64,000 nt of DNA from Prevotellaceae bacterium (GCA_031271815.1 JAISVA010000005.1:1-64000); one strand, 5' to 3'. Counted from the stretch's first letter, positions 33,727 to 44,905 are shown. Numbers and translations are program-made. Notes: a model not told the origin generated them from the sequence alone.

Positions 33727-35172
33727 ATGTTAAAACAGAGTTTACAACAGAAATTACAACAAAAACTGTCGCCTCAACAGATTCAAATGATTAAGCTTCT
33801 GGAAATTCCGGCGTTGGAAATGGAAGAGAAGATTAAGCAGGAAATAGAGGAGAACCCGGCGTTGGAAGAGGCTCCGGAAAATAATTTCGAGGATGAATTG
33901 CCGGAAAATGATGTGTTGAATTCGGGCGATAATGAGGATTTTACGCTTGGAGATTACCAAAATGAAGATAATATTCCCGATTATAAATTGAACGGCAACA
34001 ATTACAGCGATGAGGAAAAGAGGGAAGGGGTGCCTCTTTCGGTCGGGTCGTCGTTGCACGAATACCTGATTGAGCAGTTACGCCTCAAAATGCTTTCCGA
34101 AAGGGAGATGGAGCTGGCCGAATATGTGATTGGAAATATAGACCAGGACGGTTATTTACGCCGTGAAGAGGAAGCGATGGCGGATGATTATTCCTTCCTG
34201 TCGGGACAATTTGAGGAGAAAGAGGCAATCGCGCACGCGGTAAAAATTGTGCAGGAACTTGAGCCGGCAGGAGTAGGGGCGTCCGATCTTCAGGAATGCC
34301 TGCTTTTACAGCTGAAAAGGAAAATGCAAACACCGGAGGTGCATTTGGCCAAAGAGATTTTGGAAACCGGCTTCGAGGATTTTATACGCAAGCATTACGA
34401 TAAAATATTGAAACGTTACGAAATTTCGGAAGAGCAATTCAAGCAGGCTATTGCCGAAATTGTAAAATTGAATCCAAAACCCGGAAGCGCGTGGGAATCG
34501 GTACTGGAAGAAAATAGCGTCCGGTTAATCCCCGATTTCATCCTTGAAAATGACAACGGGAACCTGAATCTTTTCCTCAATAATAAAAATATTCCCGAAT
34601 TGCGTGTGAACAGGAATTATGCGGAAATGCTGGAAGAATACAGTTCCAATCGCGAAAATCAAAGTCGCGAGATGCGCGATGCCGTTTTATTTGTCAAACA
34701 GAAATTAGACTCTGCCAAGTGGTTTATCAATGCCATCAAACAGCGGCAGGAAACGCTGCAAAATACCATGCAGGCGATTATTGAACGGCAAAAAGAATTC
34801 TTTCTGGAAGGCGATGAAACGAAACTCAAACCAATGATATTGAAAGATATAGCTGACGATACCGGTTACGACGTATCGACCATCTCGCGGGTGAGCAACA
34901 GCAAGTATGTGCAAACCGACTTTGGCGTTTACCCGCTAAAATTCTTTTTTTCGGAGTCGATGCAAAATGACCGCGGAGAGGAAATTTCGGCAGTGGAAAT
35001 CAAAACGATTCTGCAAGAGTGCATCCGGTTGGAAAATAAACGTTCACCGCTAACGGATGACAGGCTCGCCGAGATTTTGAAAGAAAAAGGATATGTAATC
35101 GCCCGCCGAACAGTCGCCAAATACCGCGAACAGCTGAATTTCCCCGTGGCGCGGTTACGGAAAGAGATTTAA
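33727..35172 (+). CDS. rpoN: RNA polymerase sigma-54 factor RpoN
   Basis: From ATG 33727 (MLKQSLQQKLQQKLSPQQIQMIKLLEIPALEMEEKI) the product has 481 residues, the normal size. It has the Gln/Leu-rich activator-interacting region I, a very acidic region II (about residues 45-95), the core-binding region, a helix-turn-helix (KDIADDTGYDVSTISRVSNSKYVQTDFG) and the RpoN box ARRTVAKYR at about 459-467. Sigma-54 needs an AAA+ activator, none of which is in this window. It is followed by a PAP2 gene 35 bp downstream. Confidence 0.95.
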   Translation: MLKQSLQQKLQQKLSPQQIQMIKLLEIPALEMEEKIKQEIEENPALEEAPENNFEDELPENDVLNSGDNEDFTLGDYQNEDNIPDYKLNGNNYSDEEKREGVPLSVGSSLHEYLIEQLRLKMLSEREMELAEYVIGNIDQDGYLRREEEAMADDYSFLSGQFEEKEAIAHAVKIVQELEPAGVGASDLQECLLLQLKRKMQTPEVHLAKEILETGFEDFIRKHYDKILKRYEISEEQFKQAIAEIVKLNPKPGSAWESVLEENSVRLIPDFILENDNGNLNLFLNNKNIPELRVNRNYAEMLEEYSSNRENQSREMRDAVLFVKQKLDSAKWFINAIKQRQETLQNTMQAIIERQKEFFLEGDETKLKPMILKDIADDTGYDVSTISRVSNSKYVQTDFGVYPLKFFFSESMQNDRGEEISAVEIKTILQECIRLENKRSPLTDDRLAEILKEKGYVIARRTVAKYREQLNFPVARLRKEI

Positions 35173-35207
35173 GTGAGTGATAAGTTTTTAAAGTAATAAG
35201 TGATTTT

Positions 35208-35834
35208 ATGAAGTTCATTGCCAAGTTTTTATCCGTGTTTTTTTTCCCATTGTTCATTCCGCTTTACGGAGCGTTTTTATTGTTTAGTTTGACGGTGTTC
35301 TCATTCTATCCGCAAATTTATATTTGGAATGCTTATATTGCAGTTCTTATGTTTGGAACAGTAATTCCTCTCCTTTCGATTCTTATTTTATATAAGTTGA
35401 AAGTAATCTCTTCAATGGGATTGGAGGATCGGAAAGACCGTTTTCTTCCCTATTTCTGCACTTCCATTTCATATTTCGCTTGTGCTTTGATACTTTTTCA
35501 GTTGGCGATTCCGACATTTGTTTCGGAGTTGATCATTGCCGTTGCAGTAGCTTTGCTTATTAATTCCGTTGTGAATATCTGGTGGAAAATCAGTGCGCAC
35601 ATGACCGGCATGGGTGCACTTCTCGGTGGAATATTGCTGGTTAGCTATCAGTTTCATTTCAATCCGTATAATTGGATTTTGGCAACAGTGTTTGCTTGCG
35701 GAATGGTTGCTGCCGCACGTTTATACCTGAATGCGCATACGCCCGGACAAGTTGTTGCCGGATTGCTGAACGGCGCTCTTTGCACGCTGATTATTCCGGG
35801 TTTAAACCTGGGATGCAGATTCGGTATCTGGTAG
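35208..35834 (+). CDS. PAP2 superfamily membrane phosphatase
   Basis: The 208-residue product has about six transmembrane helices. The PAP2 motifs are relaxed but recognisable: KxxxxxR-like LEDRKDRFLP, SAHMTGMG (motif 2, Ser-x-His) and ARLYLNAHTPGQVVAG (motif 3, Arg-x6-His-x3-Gln). Such proteins dephosphorylate lipid or undecaprenyl diphosphate in the inner membrane. Co-directional with rpoN (35 bp) and the next hypothetical gene (60 bp). Confidence 0.8.
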   Translation: MKFIAKFLSVFFFPLFIPLYGAFLLFSLTVFSFYPQIYIWNAYIAVLMFGTVIPLLSILILYKLKVISSMGLEDRKDRFLPYFCTSISYFACALILFQLAIPTFVSELIIAVAVALLINSVVNIWWKISAHMTGMGALLGGILLVSYQFHFNPYNWILATVFACGMVAAARLYLNAHTPGQVVAGLLNGALCTLIIPGLNLGCRFGIW

Positions 35835-35894
35835 GAAAATTTTGTCGGGCTTTGCTTTTTAAAATTTATACCTTCACGGAAAGAAATAACAACA

Positions 35895-36344
35895 ATGTAC
35901 TACGTTTACAGGAATAATCAACAATTGGGTCTCTATACCACAGATATTTTAGGCAATTATGTGAGAAACGGGAAGATTTTGAAACAGGAAAGGACTTGGC
36001 TCGTTTCAGATCCGAAGAATGTGAAAACCGTCGGTTATTTCCTGAAACCCAATAGTAAACGGATAAAAAAATATCAAGAGAATATTTTCCATCAGTTATA
36101 CGATATTTTCCGGAAATTGATTGTTCCTTCAGATGCTTTTTCATGGCAAGAAATAAGGGCGGACAGCCGTCTGCAGCTGTTGGCAGTGCCGGGTCTTGCA
36201 CTTGCTCCTGCTCCGGTTTTTCGCTTCCTTTCCGTTACTTACATTTTATGTTATTTCGCTCTGTTTTTCCATTATTTGTGGATTCCTGTTGATGTTAGCC
36301 GGCGTTATCTTATTGATGAATTACGTAAAGCAAAGTGTAAATAA
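35895..36344 (+). CDS. Hypothetical protein with GYF_2-like N-terminus and a hydrophobic C-terminal segment
   Basis: The 149-residue product starts MYYVYRNNQQLGLYTTDILGNYVRNGKILKQ..TWLV, which resembles the GYF_2 domain (xYYVxxxGxxxGPYT...G.I...TxV) that often precedes membrane segments. Residues about 92-128 are hydrophobic (LQLLAVPGLALAPAP and FLSVTYILCYFALFFHYLWIP), probably one or two membrane helices. Function unknown. It lies between the PAP2 and aldo/keto reductase genes with short gaps, so an operon is likely. Confidence 0.6.
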   Translation: MYYVYRNNQQLGLYTTDILGNYVRNGKILKQERTWLVSDPKNVKTVGYFLKPNSKRIKKYQENIFHQLYDIFRKLIVPSDAFSWQEIRADSRLQLLAVPGLALAPAPVFRFLSVTYILCYFALFFHYLWIPVDVSRRYLIDELRKAKCK

Positions 36345-36381
36345 CCGTTCCAAATTATCTAAATAATTAATTTTTAAAAAG

Positions 36382-37425
36382 ATGAACCAAATAAAAAACA
36401 TCAATCAAAAACTGGAGCCTTTCGGAGGAAATAGTACCGGAAAATATACCGCAGATTCGACCCGCTACAACAATATGATCTATCGCCGATGCGGACGGAG
36501 CGGTATCCTGCTTCCTGCCATTTCATTGGGATTGTGGCACAATTTCGGGAGTATTGACCCTTTCGCAAACTTCATTCAAATTGCACACAAGGCTTTTGAT
36601 TCCGGCATTACGCATTTCGATCTGGCAAATAATTACGGACCGGCGTACGGTTCTGCAGAAGAAAATTTCGGTCGCATCTTGAAGCACGGTTTGGGAGCCT
36701 ATCGCGATGAGTTGATTATTTCAACAAAAGCCGGATATGACATGTGGGCAGGACCGTATGGAAATTTCGGAAGTCGTAAATACCTGATGGCAAGTCTCGA
36801 TCAAAGTCTGAAACGCATGGGACTTGACTATGTGGACATCTTCTATTCGCATCGTCCCGATCCCGAAACGCCTTTTGAGGAGACGATGGGAGCGTTGGTT
36901 GACATCGTCCGGCAGGGCAAAGCGCTATACATCGGCATTTCCAATTACAATGCCGGACAGACACAGCAAGCATTGGAAATTTTGAAAGAACATCGTGTTC
37001 CGTGCCTCATTCATCAGGCGCGTTATTCCATGTTCGACCGTTGGACGGAACCGGAGTTACTGCCGTTGTTAAAGGAAGAAGGAGTTGGAATGATTGCCTT
37101 TTCGCCGTTGGCTCAGGGATTGCTCTCGGATAGGTATTTGCACGGTATTCCCGAGAATTCGCGCGCTGCGAGGTCAATAAGCCTCACCAAAAATCAGATA
37201 ACGCCGGAAGTACTCGGAAAAATCGGCAAGTTGAATCAAATTGCTTCCGAACGCGGACAAACGCTCGCAGAAATGGCGCTTGCATGGCTACTGAGAAACG
37301 ATTTGGTTACAAGTGTACTTATCGGCGCAAGTTCCGTACCGCAGCTTTCGGATAATTTGAAGGCGCTGGAAAATGCGCAATTTTCGATGGAAGAATTGAA
37401 TAAAATAGAAAGTATTTTAAACTAA
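36382..37425 (+). CDS. Aldo/keto reductase, L-glyceraldehyde 3-phosphate reductase type (YghZ-like)
   Basis: The 347-residue TIM-barrel oxidoreductase matches the YghZ/Gpr group: Y.NMIYRRCGRSGILLPAISLGLWHNFG, HFDLANNYGPAYGSAEENFGRIL (catalytic Asp and Tyr), ISTKAGYDMWAGPYGNFGSRKY (Lys; group-specific), DYVDIFYSHRPDPETP (His), and FSPLAQGLLSDRYL near the NADPH site. The substrate assignment follows the closest family and is not proven. It is the last gene of the run from rpoN. Confidence 0.85.
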   Translation: MNQIKNINQKLEPFGGNSTGKYTADSTRYNNMIYRRCGRSGILLPAISLGLWHNFGSIDPFANFIQIAHKAFDSGITHFDLANNYGPAYGSAEENFGRILKHGLGAYRDELIISTKAGYDMWAGPYGNFGSRKYLMASLDQSLKRMGLDYVDIFYSHRPDPETPFEETMGALVDIVRQGKALYIGISNYNAGQTQQALEILKEHRVPCLIHQARYSMFDRWTEPELLPLLKEEGVGMIAFSPLAQGLLSDRYLHGIPENSRAARSISLTKNQITPEVLGKIGKLNQIASERGQTLAEMALAWLLRNDLVTSVLIGASSVPQLSDNLKALENAQFSMEELNKIESILN

Positions 37426-37490
37426 TCTTAAAAAATAAATTATGCGTTTATCCAATTATTACCACGAACGTAAATAAATTGAATTAAAAG

Positions 37491-37583
37491 TCCGCGAACT
37501 ACACGAATTAACAAGAAATTAATAGTCGAATTACCTGTAATTTGCGATATGGCAAATTAAATCATTCGTGTTAATTCGTGAAC
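37491..37583. repeat. Dispersed repeat, copy 1 (inverted AATTAACACGAATT-type ends)
   Basis: Starts TCCGCGAACTACACGAATTAACA (37491-37513, split here as TCCGCGAACTAC and ACGAATTAACA) and ends ATTCGTGTTAATTCGTGAAC; CACGAATTAACA/TGTTAATTCGTG is a 12-bp inverted repeat. A related copy in the same orientation is at 38661-38760. The rest of the 336-bp gap (37426-37761) is AT-rich and holds nothing I recognise. Confidence 0.6.
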
Positions 37584-37761
37584 AAATATCTTTCGGGACA
37601 GATTCTGATTATATTCCGTTAATGGTAGTATTTATGGAAAAGTATTAAAAATATTTTTTAATAATAAATTACGATGAAACATCCACATCAAAATATTGAT
37701 GTACGAGTAAATATTTGTTTGGGTGTTCCATCCGGCAATAATTTTAAAAAAATATAAACAG

Positions 37762-38577
37762 ATGAAACTGCATAAAATAGAAACCGGATTTTTTTCGGCG
37801 GACGGTGGCGCCATGTTCGGAACAGTTCCCAAAGTGTTATGGGAGAATTTTTATCCTGTCGATGAATCGAATTTTTGTACGATGGCAATGCGATCATTGC
37901 TTATTCAATTGAAAGACAGGCTTGTGCTGATTGATACTGGCGTAGGAAATAAACACCTGGATGTGATGAGCGGTTACGGTTTCCGGGATATTATTCAATT
38001 TGAGACCGAATTGCAAAAAAACGGCTTTTCGTGCAGCGAGGTTACCGATGTGATTCTAACCCACCTGCATTTCGACCATTGCGGTGGATGTACCCGGATT
38101 GACCAGAATTTTGACCTGCAGCTCACTTTCCCGAATGCCATTCACTGGGCAAGCGAAGCGCAGTGGAAAAATATGCTGAATCCGAATCTCCGCGAAGAAA
38201 ATGCCTATTTTACGGCAGATATAATGCCGGCGTTCAAACAGGAGAAATTGAAGTTGATAACCGGAAACGAACGGATTGGCAACGAAATTGAGTTGCGACT
38301 TTTTTCCGGGCATACGGAAGGACAGATTGTTCCTTATATTTTCGACGGGGAGCGCACGTTTGTTTTTACCGGCGATGTCATTCCGACAGCAGCAAATATC
38401 CCGTTGGATTGGTTGAGCGCCTATGATGTGAACCAGATTGCAGCAATCGAAGGAAAACAACAATTGCTGGAAGAGGCGGTCGCAGAAAAACAGATGCTGA
38501 TATTTCAACACGATGCTTACACAAAATGTGCAACAATAAGAAAAGGGCGTGATTTTGAGATAGATGAAATAAGTTGA
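37762..38577 (+). CDS. MBL-fold metallo-hydrolase
   Basis: From ATG 37762 (MKLHKIETGFFSADGGAMFG) the product has 271 residues; the longer upstream frame has no family support. The zinc-binding motif is H101-x-H103-x-D105-H106 (THLHFDHCGG), with LIDTGVG before it, LFSGHTEGQIVPY (third His) and TGDVIPT (bridging Asp) after it. This is a quorum-quenching-lactonase/AHL-type or N-acyl hydrolase-like layout; the substrate is unknown. It stands alone between two copies of a direct repeat. Confidence 0.85.
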   Translation: MKLHKIETGFFSADGGAMFGTVPKVLWENFYPVDESNFCTMAMRSLLIQLKDRLVLIDTGVGNKHLDVMSGYGFRDIIQFETELQKNGFSCSEVTDVILTHLHFDHCGGCTRIDQNFDLQLTFPNAIHWASEAQWKNMLNPNLREENAYFTADIMPAFKQEKLKLITGNERIGNEIELRLFSGHTEGQIVPYIFDGERTFVFTGDVIPTAANIPLDWLSAYDVNQIAAIEGKQQLLEEAVAEKQMLIFQHDAYTKCATIRKGRDFEIDEIS

Positions 38578-38660
38578 ACGGATTTAACCCGTTGGAATTC
38601 CTAAGTAACAAAGGGAAGATATTGTATACATATCAGCAATATTATCCCAACAGATATTTA

Positions 38661-38760
38661 TCCGTGAATTACATAAATTAGCATGAAAATAATATTCTAA
38701 TTATCAGAAACTTACTGTTTTTAAATTAAATAATTTGTGTTAATTCGTATAATTCGCAGA
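38661..38760. repeat. Dispersed repeat, copy 2
   Basis: Starts TCCGTGAATTACATAAATTA and ends TTTGTGTTAATTCGTATAAT plus TCGCAGA, aligning along its ends with copy 1 at 37491-37583 in the same orientation; its own ends are imperfect inverse complements of one another. It lies between the MBL gene and gyrB. The rest of the 305-bp gap holds only the gyrB promoter. Confidence 0.6.
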
Positions 38761-38830
38761 CCTTTTAGACAACTACATTTAACTTTTAATTTCCTTAACT
38801 TAACTTCCGGCATTTCTCACCCTTTCAATT

Positions 38831-38860
38831 TTCAATTCTCAATTTATTTTCGTATCTTTG
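38831..38860 (+). promoter_or_regulatory. Promoter of gyrB
   Basis: TTC (38831-38833), 19 bases and TATCTTTG (38853-38860): the -7 element is consensus and the -33 triplet is one base off. The start codon is 22 bp downstream. Confidence 0.65.
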
Positions 38861-38879
38861 TTATTTATAACAATAATGA

Positions 38880-40835
<1,956 letters not shown>

Positions 40836-40951
40836 TAATAATGGATTAAAAAGTTACGGATTGTAATTTTCGTCAGGACAAGTAAATCGAATGTTAATAA
40901 ACTAAACGCCCGGTTTACTTGTTTCATTTTCAGTTATCCAATATAAAAAAG

Positions 40952-41617
40952 ATGGTTATGAGTGAACGTAAAAAAAGCTCGGAAAAAATATATGAATTTA
41001 GAGGAAACGGTTACGTGCTGTTTTACCGGTTTGAAGAAGAGTTCATTCGATTGGAAACTTTCCTGCCCGAAAACCTGAAGAACAACTACAGTCGCGGATT
41101 GGGAGCCGTATTGTATATGAATTATACAAAATCGCCGATTGGGCCTTACGAAGAGCTGATTTTCATTCCGGGGAAATTTAATTACCGTGGAAAGAAAAAT
41201 CACTTCATCAGCAAGTCATACGTCTCGACCGAAGAAGCGGTCAAATTCGGAAACGAAAATTGGTTCATTCCGAAAGAGAAAGCAGATTTTTCCAGAAAAT
41301 CCTTAAAAAATAGTATTGAAAATATTTCCATGTATGTAAACAATGAAGAGGTAGCGTGTTTTGAATTGAAAAAAGGAAAATTCAAGTTCAAAATAGGTAC
41401 AAGTAAATACCTCTTTTTCTCCTTGATGCAACTGAAAGGAGAAGAACCCGTAAAGTTGAATTATTCGGGATCTGTTACTGCCAATTTTGCCAAGCTCACA
41501 TCTATCCGGGTCAGACCGGCATTTTTTCCGAATATCGCCCAGTTTTCACCATTCGTTGCATTCAAAATGAAAAATTTCACTCTTCGACTTCCTAATAACA
41601 CACAAAAGGAAGATTGA
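40952..41617 (+). CDS. Acetoacetate decarboxylase-like protein
   Basis: From ATG 40952 (MVMSERKKSS; 40958 is an equally possible start) the product has 221 residues. The central part GLGAVLYMNYTKSPIGPYEELIFIPGKF..ISKSYVSTEEAVKFGNENWFIPKEKADF resembles the ADC-like fold, in which a strand-rich barrel carries a conserved Arg/Glu and, in true decarboxylases, a Schiff-base Lys. I cannot confirm the catalytic Lys, so enzymatic function is uncertain. Stand-alone gene between gyrB and a strong terminator. Confidence 0.6.
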   Translation: MVMSERKKSSEKIYEFRGNGYVLFYRFEEEFIRLETFLPENLKNNYSRGLGAVLYMNYTKSPIGPYEELIFIPGKFNYRGKKNHFISKSYVSTEEAVKFGNENWFIPKEKADFSRKSLKNSIENISMYVNNEEVACFELKKGKFKFKIGTSKYLFFSLMQLKGEEPVKLNYSGSVTANFAKLTSIRVRPAFFPNIAQFSPFVAFKMKNFTLRLPNNTQKED

Positions 41618-41676
41618 AGCAGATAAGGAAAATTCGGTAATTCCTAAAAATTGCTTTAAGTAAAACACGTACAGCG

Positions 41677-41721
41677 AAAGGGGCTGTCTCAAAAGTCTTG
41701 TTCTTTTGAGACAGCCCCTTT
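41677..41721. terminator. Bidirectional terminator between the ADC-like gene and ppdK
   Basis: The 19-bp arms 41677-41695 and 41703-41721 (AAAGGGGCTGTCTCAAAAG and its complement) are perfect, with a 7-nt loop. It lies between converging genes and belongs to the GGCTGTCT/AGACAGCC family. Confidence 0.85.
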
Positions 41722-41747
41722 TACACTGTATTATAAACTCTTTACGA

Positions 41748-44477
41748 TCAATTTTTCAACGCAGCCTGAGCAGCCGATAAGCGTGCAATCGGAACTCGGA
41801 AAGGAGAGCAGCTTACATAATTCAATCCTACGCGATGGCAGAATTCGATAGACGATGGTTCGCCGCCATGTTCACCGCAAATACCGCATTTCAAATCCGG
41901 ACGGATGGCGCGACCTCTGTCGGTTGCCATTTGCACTAATTGTCCTACTCCTTTCTGGTCTAATACCTGGAACGGGTCGAATTTCAGGATTTTCTTTTCC
42001 AAATAAACCGGAAGGAATGAAGCAATATCGTCGCGCGAATATCCGAACGTCATCTGTGTCAAGTCGTTGGTTCCGAATGAGAAGAATTCGGCGGCAGAAG
42101 CGATGCGGTCGGCAGTCAGTGCCGCACGCGGGATCTCAATCATCGTTCCCACTTTGAAATCGACTTTATCGCCTGCTTCTTCGAATAATTTAGCGGCAGT
42201 GGCGCGGATAATTTTTTCCTGTTCCAGGAATTCGTATAAAATACCGGTAAGCGGCACCATAATTTCAGGAATGGCTTTTACGCCTTTTTTCTTCAATACG
42301 AGCGCAGCGCCAAGGATAGCGCGTGTTTGCATTTCCGTAATTTCGGGATATGTATTTCCGAGACGTGCGCCGCGGTGTCCCAACATCGGATTTTGTTCAT
42401 GGAGAGCATCTACGCGTTGTTTGATTACTTTTACCGGAACGCCCATAGCATCAGCCATTTCCTGCTGTCCCTTTTCATCGTGAGGAACAAATTCGTGCAA
42501 AGGCGGATCGAGCAGGCGAACTGTTACCGGACATCCTTCCATTGCTTCGAAAATACCTTCAAAGTCGGTCTGCTGGAACGGAAGCAGTTTTGTCAGCGCT
42601 TTACGGCGACCTTCGGCGTTTTCGGCCAAAATCATTTCGCGCATTGCCTTGATTTTTTCTCCTTCGAAAAACATGTGTTCCGTACGGCACAGTCCGATGC
42701 CAACTGCGCCAAACTTACGCGCTACACGCGCATCATGCGGTGTATCGGCATTGGTACGGACAGACATTCTGGCATATTTATCGGCAAGTCCCATCAGTTC
42801 AATAAAATCGATATCCAATTCAGCTTCCCTTGTAGCCACCTGTCCGGAATATATATCTCCGGTAGAACCATTGAGTGAAATAAAGTCGCCTTCCCTGTAG
42901 ATGTTATCGTTTACTTCCATTGTTTTTGCAGTATAGTCGATCTTCAACGTTCCGGCTCCCGAAACGCAGCATTTACCCATTCCGCGAGCCACAACAGCGG
43001 CGTGTGAGGTCATACCGCCGCGAGCGGTCAGGATACCCTGCGCAGCTGCCATACCCGCCAGGTCTTCCGGCGAAGTTTCGATACGTACCATAATTACTTT
43101 TTCGCCTTTTTCAGCCCAGGCAGCGGCGTCATCGGCATTGAATACGATTTTGCCCGATGCGGCGCCCGGCGAGGCAGCTAATCCCTTGGCAATCACTTTT
43201 GCCGATTTCAACGCCTCCTTATCAAAAACGGGATGCAGTAATTCATCCAACTTGATCGGCTCGATACGTAAAAGAGCTGTCTTTTCGTCGATCATACCTT
43301 GGTGCAACATATCCATAGCGATTTTCACCATCGCAGCGCCGGTACGTTTTCCGTTACGGGTTTGCAGGAACCAAAGTTTACCTTCCTGAACGGTAAATTC
43401 CATATCCTGCATATCCTTGTAGTGGTTCTCAAGCCTGGTTTGAAGGGCGTCGAGTTCCTTGTAAATTTCAGGCATAGCCTCTTCCATTGATGGATATTTG
43501 GCAGCGCGTTCGCTTTCGGAAACACCGGCTAATTGCGCCCAGCGCTGGGAGCCGATTTTTGTAATCTGCTGTGGTGTGCGGATTCCGGCAACCACATCTT
43601 CACCTTGTGCGTTAATTAAATATTCGCCTATGAATTGATCTTCTCCGGTAGCTGCATCGCGCGAGAAGCAAACGCCGGTAGCCGAAGTTTCGCCCATGTT
43701 TCCGAATACCATCGCCTGAACGTTCACGGCAGTTCCCCATTCGGCTGGGATTCCTTCCATTTTACGGTAAAGGATGGCGCGGTCGTTCATCCACGAGTCG
43801 AATACCGAGCAGATGGCGCCCCAAAGTTGCTCATAAGCCGATTCCGGAAAATTCTTTCCGGTTTGTTTCAATACGGCGGCTTTAAATTTGGCAACCAGTT
43901 CTTTCAAGTCATCCACCGAAAGCTCAGTATCCAGGTGCACGCCTTTTTCCTCTTTCACCTGTTCGATGATTTCTTCAAACGGGTCAATATCGTTTTTGTT
44001 AGCCGGCTTCATTCCCAACACTACATCGCCATACATTTGTACGAAGCGGCGGTAAGAGTCCCACGCAAAACGTGCATTTCCGGTTTTGCGCGTCATACCT
44101 TCAACGACAGCGTCATTCAATCCCAGGTTCAAAATCGTATCCATCATACCCGGCATAGAGGCTCGCGCACCCGAACGTACGGATACCAAAAGCGGATTTT
44201 CAACATCACCGAATTTGGAATTCATTAGTTTCTCTACTCCTGCGATGGCCTTTTCAACTTCGGGTTTCAACAGTTCTACCACTTTATCTTTTCCCAACTC
44301 AAAATACTCGGTACAGGTATCAGTGGTAATGGTAAATCCCGGAGGAACAGGCACTCCAATCAAATTCATTTCTGCCAGGTTAGCGCCCTTGCCGCCCAGC
44401 AGATTCTTCATGTCGGCTTTTCCTTCCGCTTCTCCGTTGCCGAAAGTGTAAACTCTTTTTACGTTACTCGCTGTCAT
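41748..44477 (-). CDS. ppdK: Pyruvate, phosphate dikinase
   Basis: The 909-residue enzyme interconverts pyruvate + ATP + Pi and PEP + AMP + PPi, giving PPi-linked glycolysis or gluconeogenesis in anaerobes. The ATP-grasp domain (YTFGNGEAEGKADMKNLLGGKGANLAEM; ARASMPGMMDTILNLG) is followed by the phosphohistidine domain (GILTARGGMTSHAAVVARGMGKCCVSG, near residue 490) and the PEP/pyruvate TIM barrel (VGIGLCRTEHMFF, VTVRLLDPPLHEF, FSFGTNDLTQMTFGYSRDD, CGICGEHGG with the catalytic Cys). All key motifs are intact. Single-gene unit. Confidence 0.97.
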   Translation of the reverse strand: MTASNVKRVYTFGNGEAEGKADMKNLLGGKGANLAEMNLIGVPVPPGFTITTDTCTEYFELGKDKVVELLKPEVEKAIAGVEKLMNSKFGDVENPLLVSVRSGARASMPGMMDTILNLGLNDAVVEGMTRKTGNARFAWDSYRRFVQMYGDVVLGMKPANKNDIDPFEEIIEQVKEEKGVHLDTELSVDDLKELVAKFKAAVLKQTGKNFPESAYEQLWGAICSVFDSWMNDRAILYRKMEGIPAEWGTAVNVQAMVFGNMGETSATGVCFSRDAATGEDQFIGEYLINAQGEDVVAGIRTPQQITKIGSQRWAQLAGVSESERAAKYPSMEEAMPEIYKELDALQTRLENHYKDMQDMEFTVQEGKLWFLQTRNGKRTGAAMVKIAMDMLHQGMIDEKTALLRIEPIKLDELLHPVFDKEALKSAKVIAKGLAASPGAASGKIVFNADDAAAWAEKGEKVIMVRIETSPEDLAGMAAAQGILTARGGMTSHAAVVARGMGKCCVSGAGTLKIDYTAKTMEVNDNIYREGDFISLNGSTGDIYSGQVATREAELDIDFIELMGLADKYARMSVRTNADTPHDARVARKFGAVGIGLCRTEHMFFEGEKIKAMREMILAENAEGRRKALTKLLPFQQTDFEGIFEAMEGCPVTVRLLDPPLHEFVPHDEKGQQEMADAMGVPVKVIKQRVDALHEQNPMLGHRGARLGNTYPEITEMQTRAILGAALVLKKKGVKAIPEIMVPLTGILYEFLEQEKIIRATAAKLFEEAGDKVDFKVGTMIEIPRAALTADRIASAAEFFSFGTNDLTQMTFGYSRDDIASFLPVYLEKKILKFDPFQVLDQKGVGQLVQMATDRGRAIRPDLKCGICGEHGGEPSSIEFCHRVGLNYVSCSPFRVPIARLSAAQAALKN

Positions 44478-44539
44478 TTTTGTTCTTATTTTGTTTAAAT
44501 TATATTGATTTGCTATGTAGAGATTGCAAAAACAGGCTG

Positions 44540-44547
44540 CAAAAGTA
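44540..44547 (-). promoter_or_regulatory. -7 element of ppdK
   Basis: The minus strand reads TACTTTTG, about 63 bp before the ppdK start codon; the -33 triplet is not TTG. Confidence 0.5.
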
Positions 44548-44619
44548 CATATTTTTTGAAATAAAAAGAAATAGTTTTATTCAATAATCATATTAGTGTG
44601 TCTTTTTTTGTTTAAAAAA

Positions 44620-44653
44620 ACCTCATTTAAAAAAATATTTTTTTAAATGAGGT
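44620..44653 (-). terminator. 34-bp perfect palindrome acting as terminator of the small acidic gene
   Basis: ACCTCATTTAAAAAAAT (44620-44636) is followed directly by its exact reverse complement (44637-44653). On the minus strand the hairpin runs into TTTTTTT, giving an intrinsic terminator for the minus-strand gene ending at 44735. Confidence 0.8.
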
Positions 44654-44734
44654 AATGAGGTTGATGTTTATTTTAATTCCCTGCTATTGATGTTTTTTCT
44701 TAAAATCAGATAAAGTTTGTATTCTTTTGGGAAT

Positions 44735-44905
44735 TCAATCAAAATCATTCTCATCATCATCGTACAAATTATTCAATTCAAACGATATGCTTGCTAATTC
44801 TTTTTCCCATGCCTCTTTCATGTCTTCAGGAGTATTTTCCGGTGCATTGTCAATTCTTTTTTGCACCATATCCAATTCTTCTTCAAGTTCCGTACGTCTG
44901 CCCAT
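44735..44905 (-). CDS. Small acidic protein of unknown function (56 residues)
   Basis: ATG 44905 opens a 56-residue frame: MGRRTELEEELDMVQKRIDN, then APENTPEDMKEAWEKELASI, SFELNNLYDDDENDFD and a TGA stop. It is predicted to be helical and strongly acidic, with Asp/Glu-rich C-terminus. Support for a real gene: coding-like composition, its own downstream terminator at 44620-44653, and no better frame on the other strand. A 26-codon frame overlaps its end (MILIEFPKEYKLYLILRKNI, continuing NSRELK), which may be a second tiny gene or chance. I recognise no family. Confidence 0.6.
   Translation of the reverse strand: MGRRTELEEELDMVQKRIDNAPENTPEDMKEAWEKELASISFELNNLYDDDENDFD

Noticed and set aside
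43635-44228. 197-codon plus-strand open frame opposite ppdK
   Set aside because: Shadow of the strongly conserved PPDK ATP-grasp region; no independent support.
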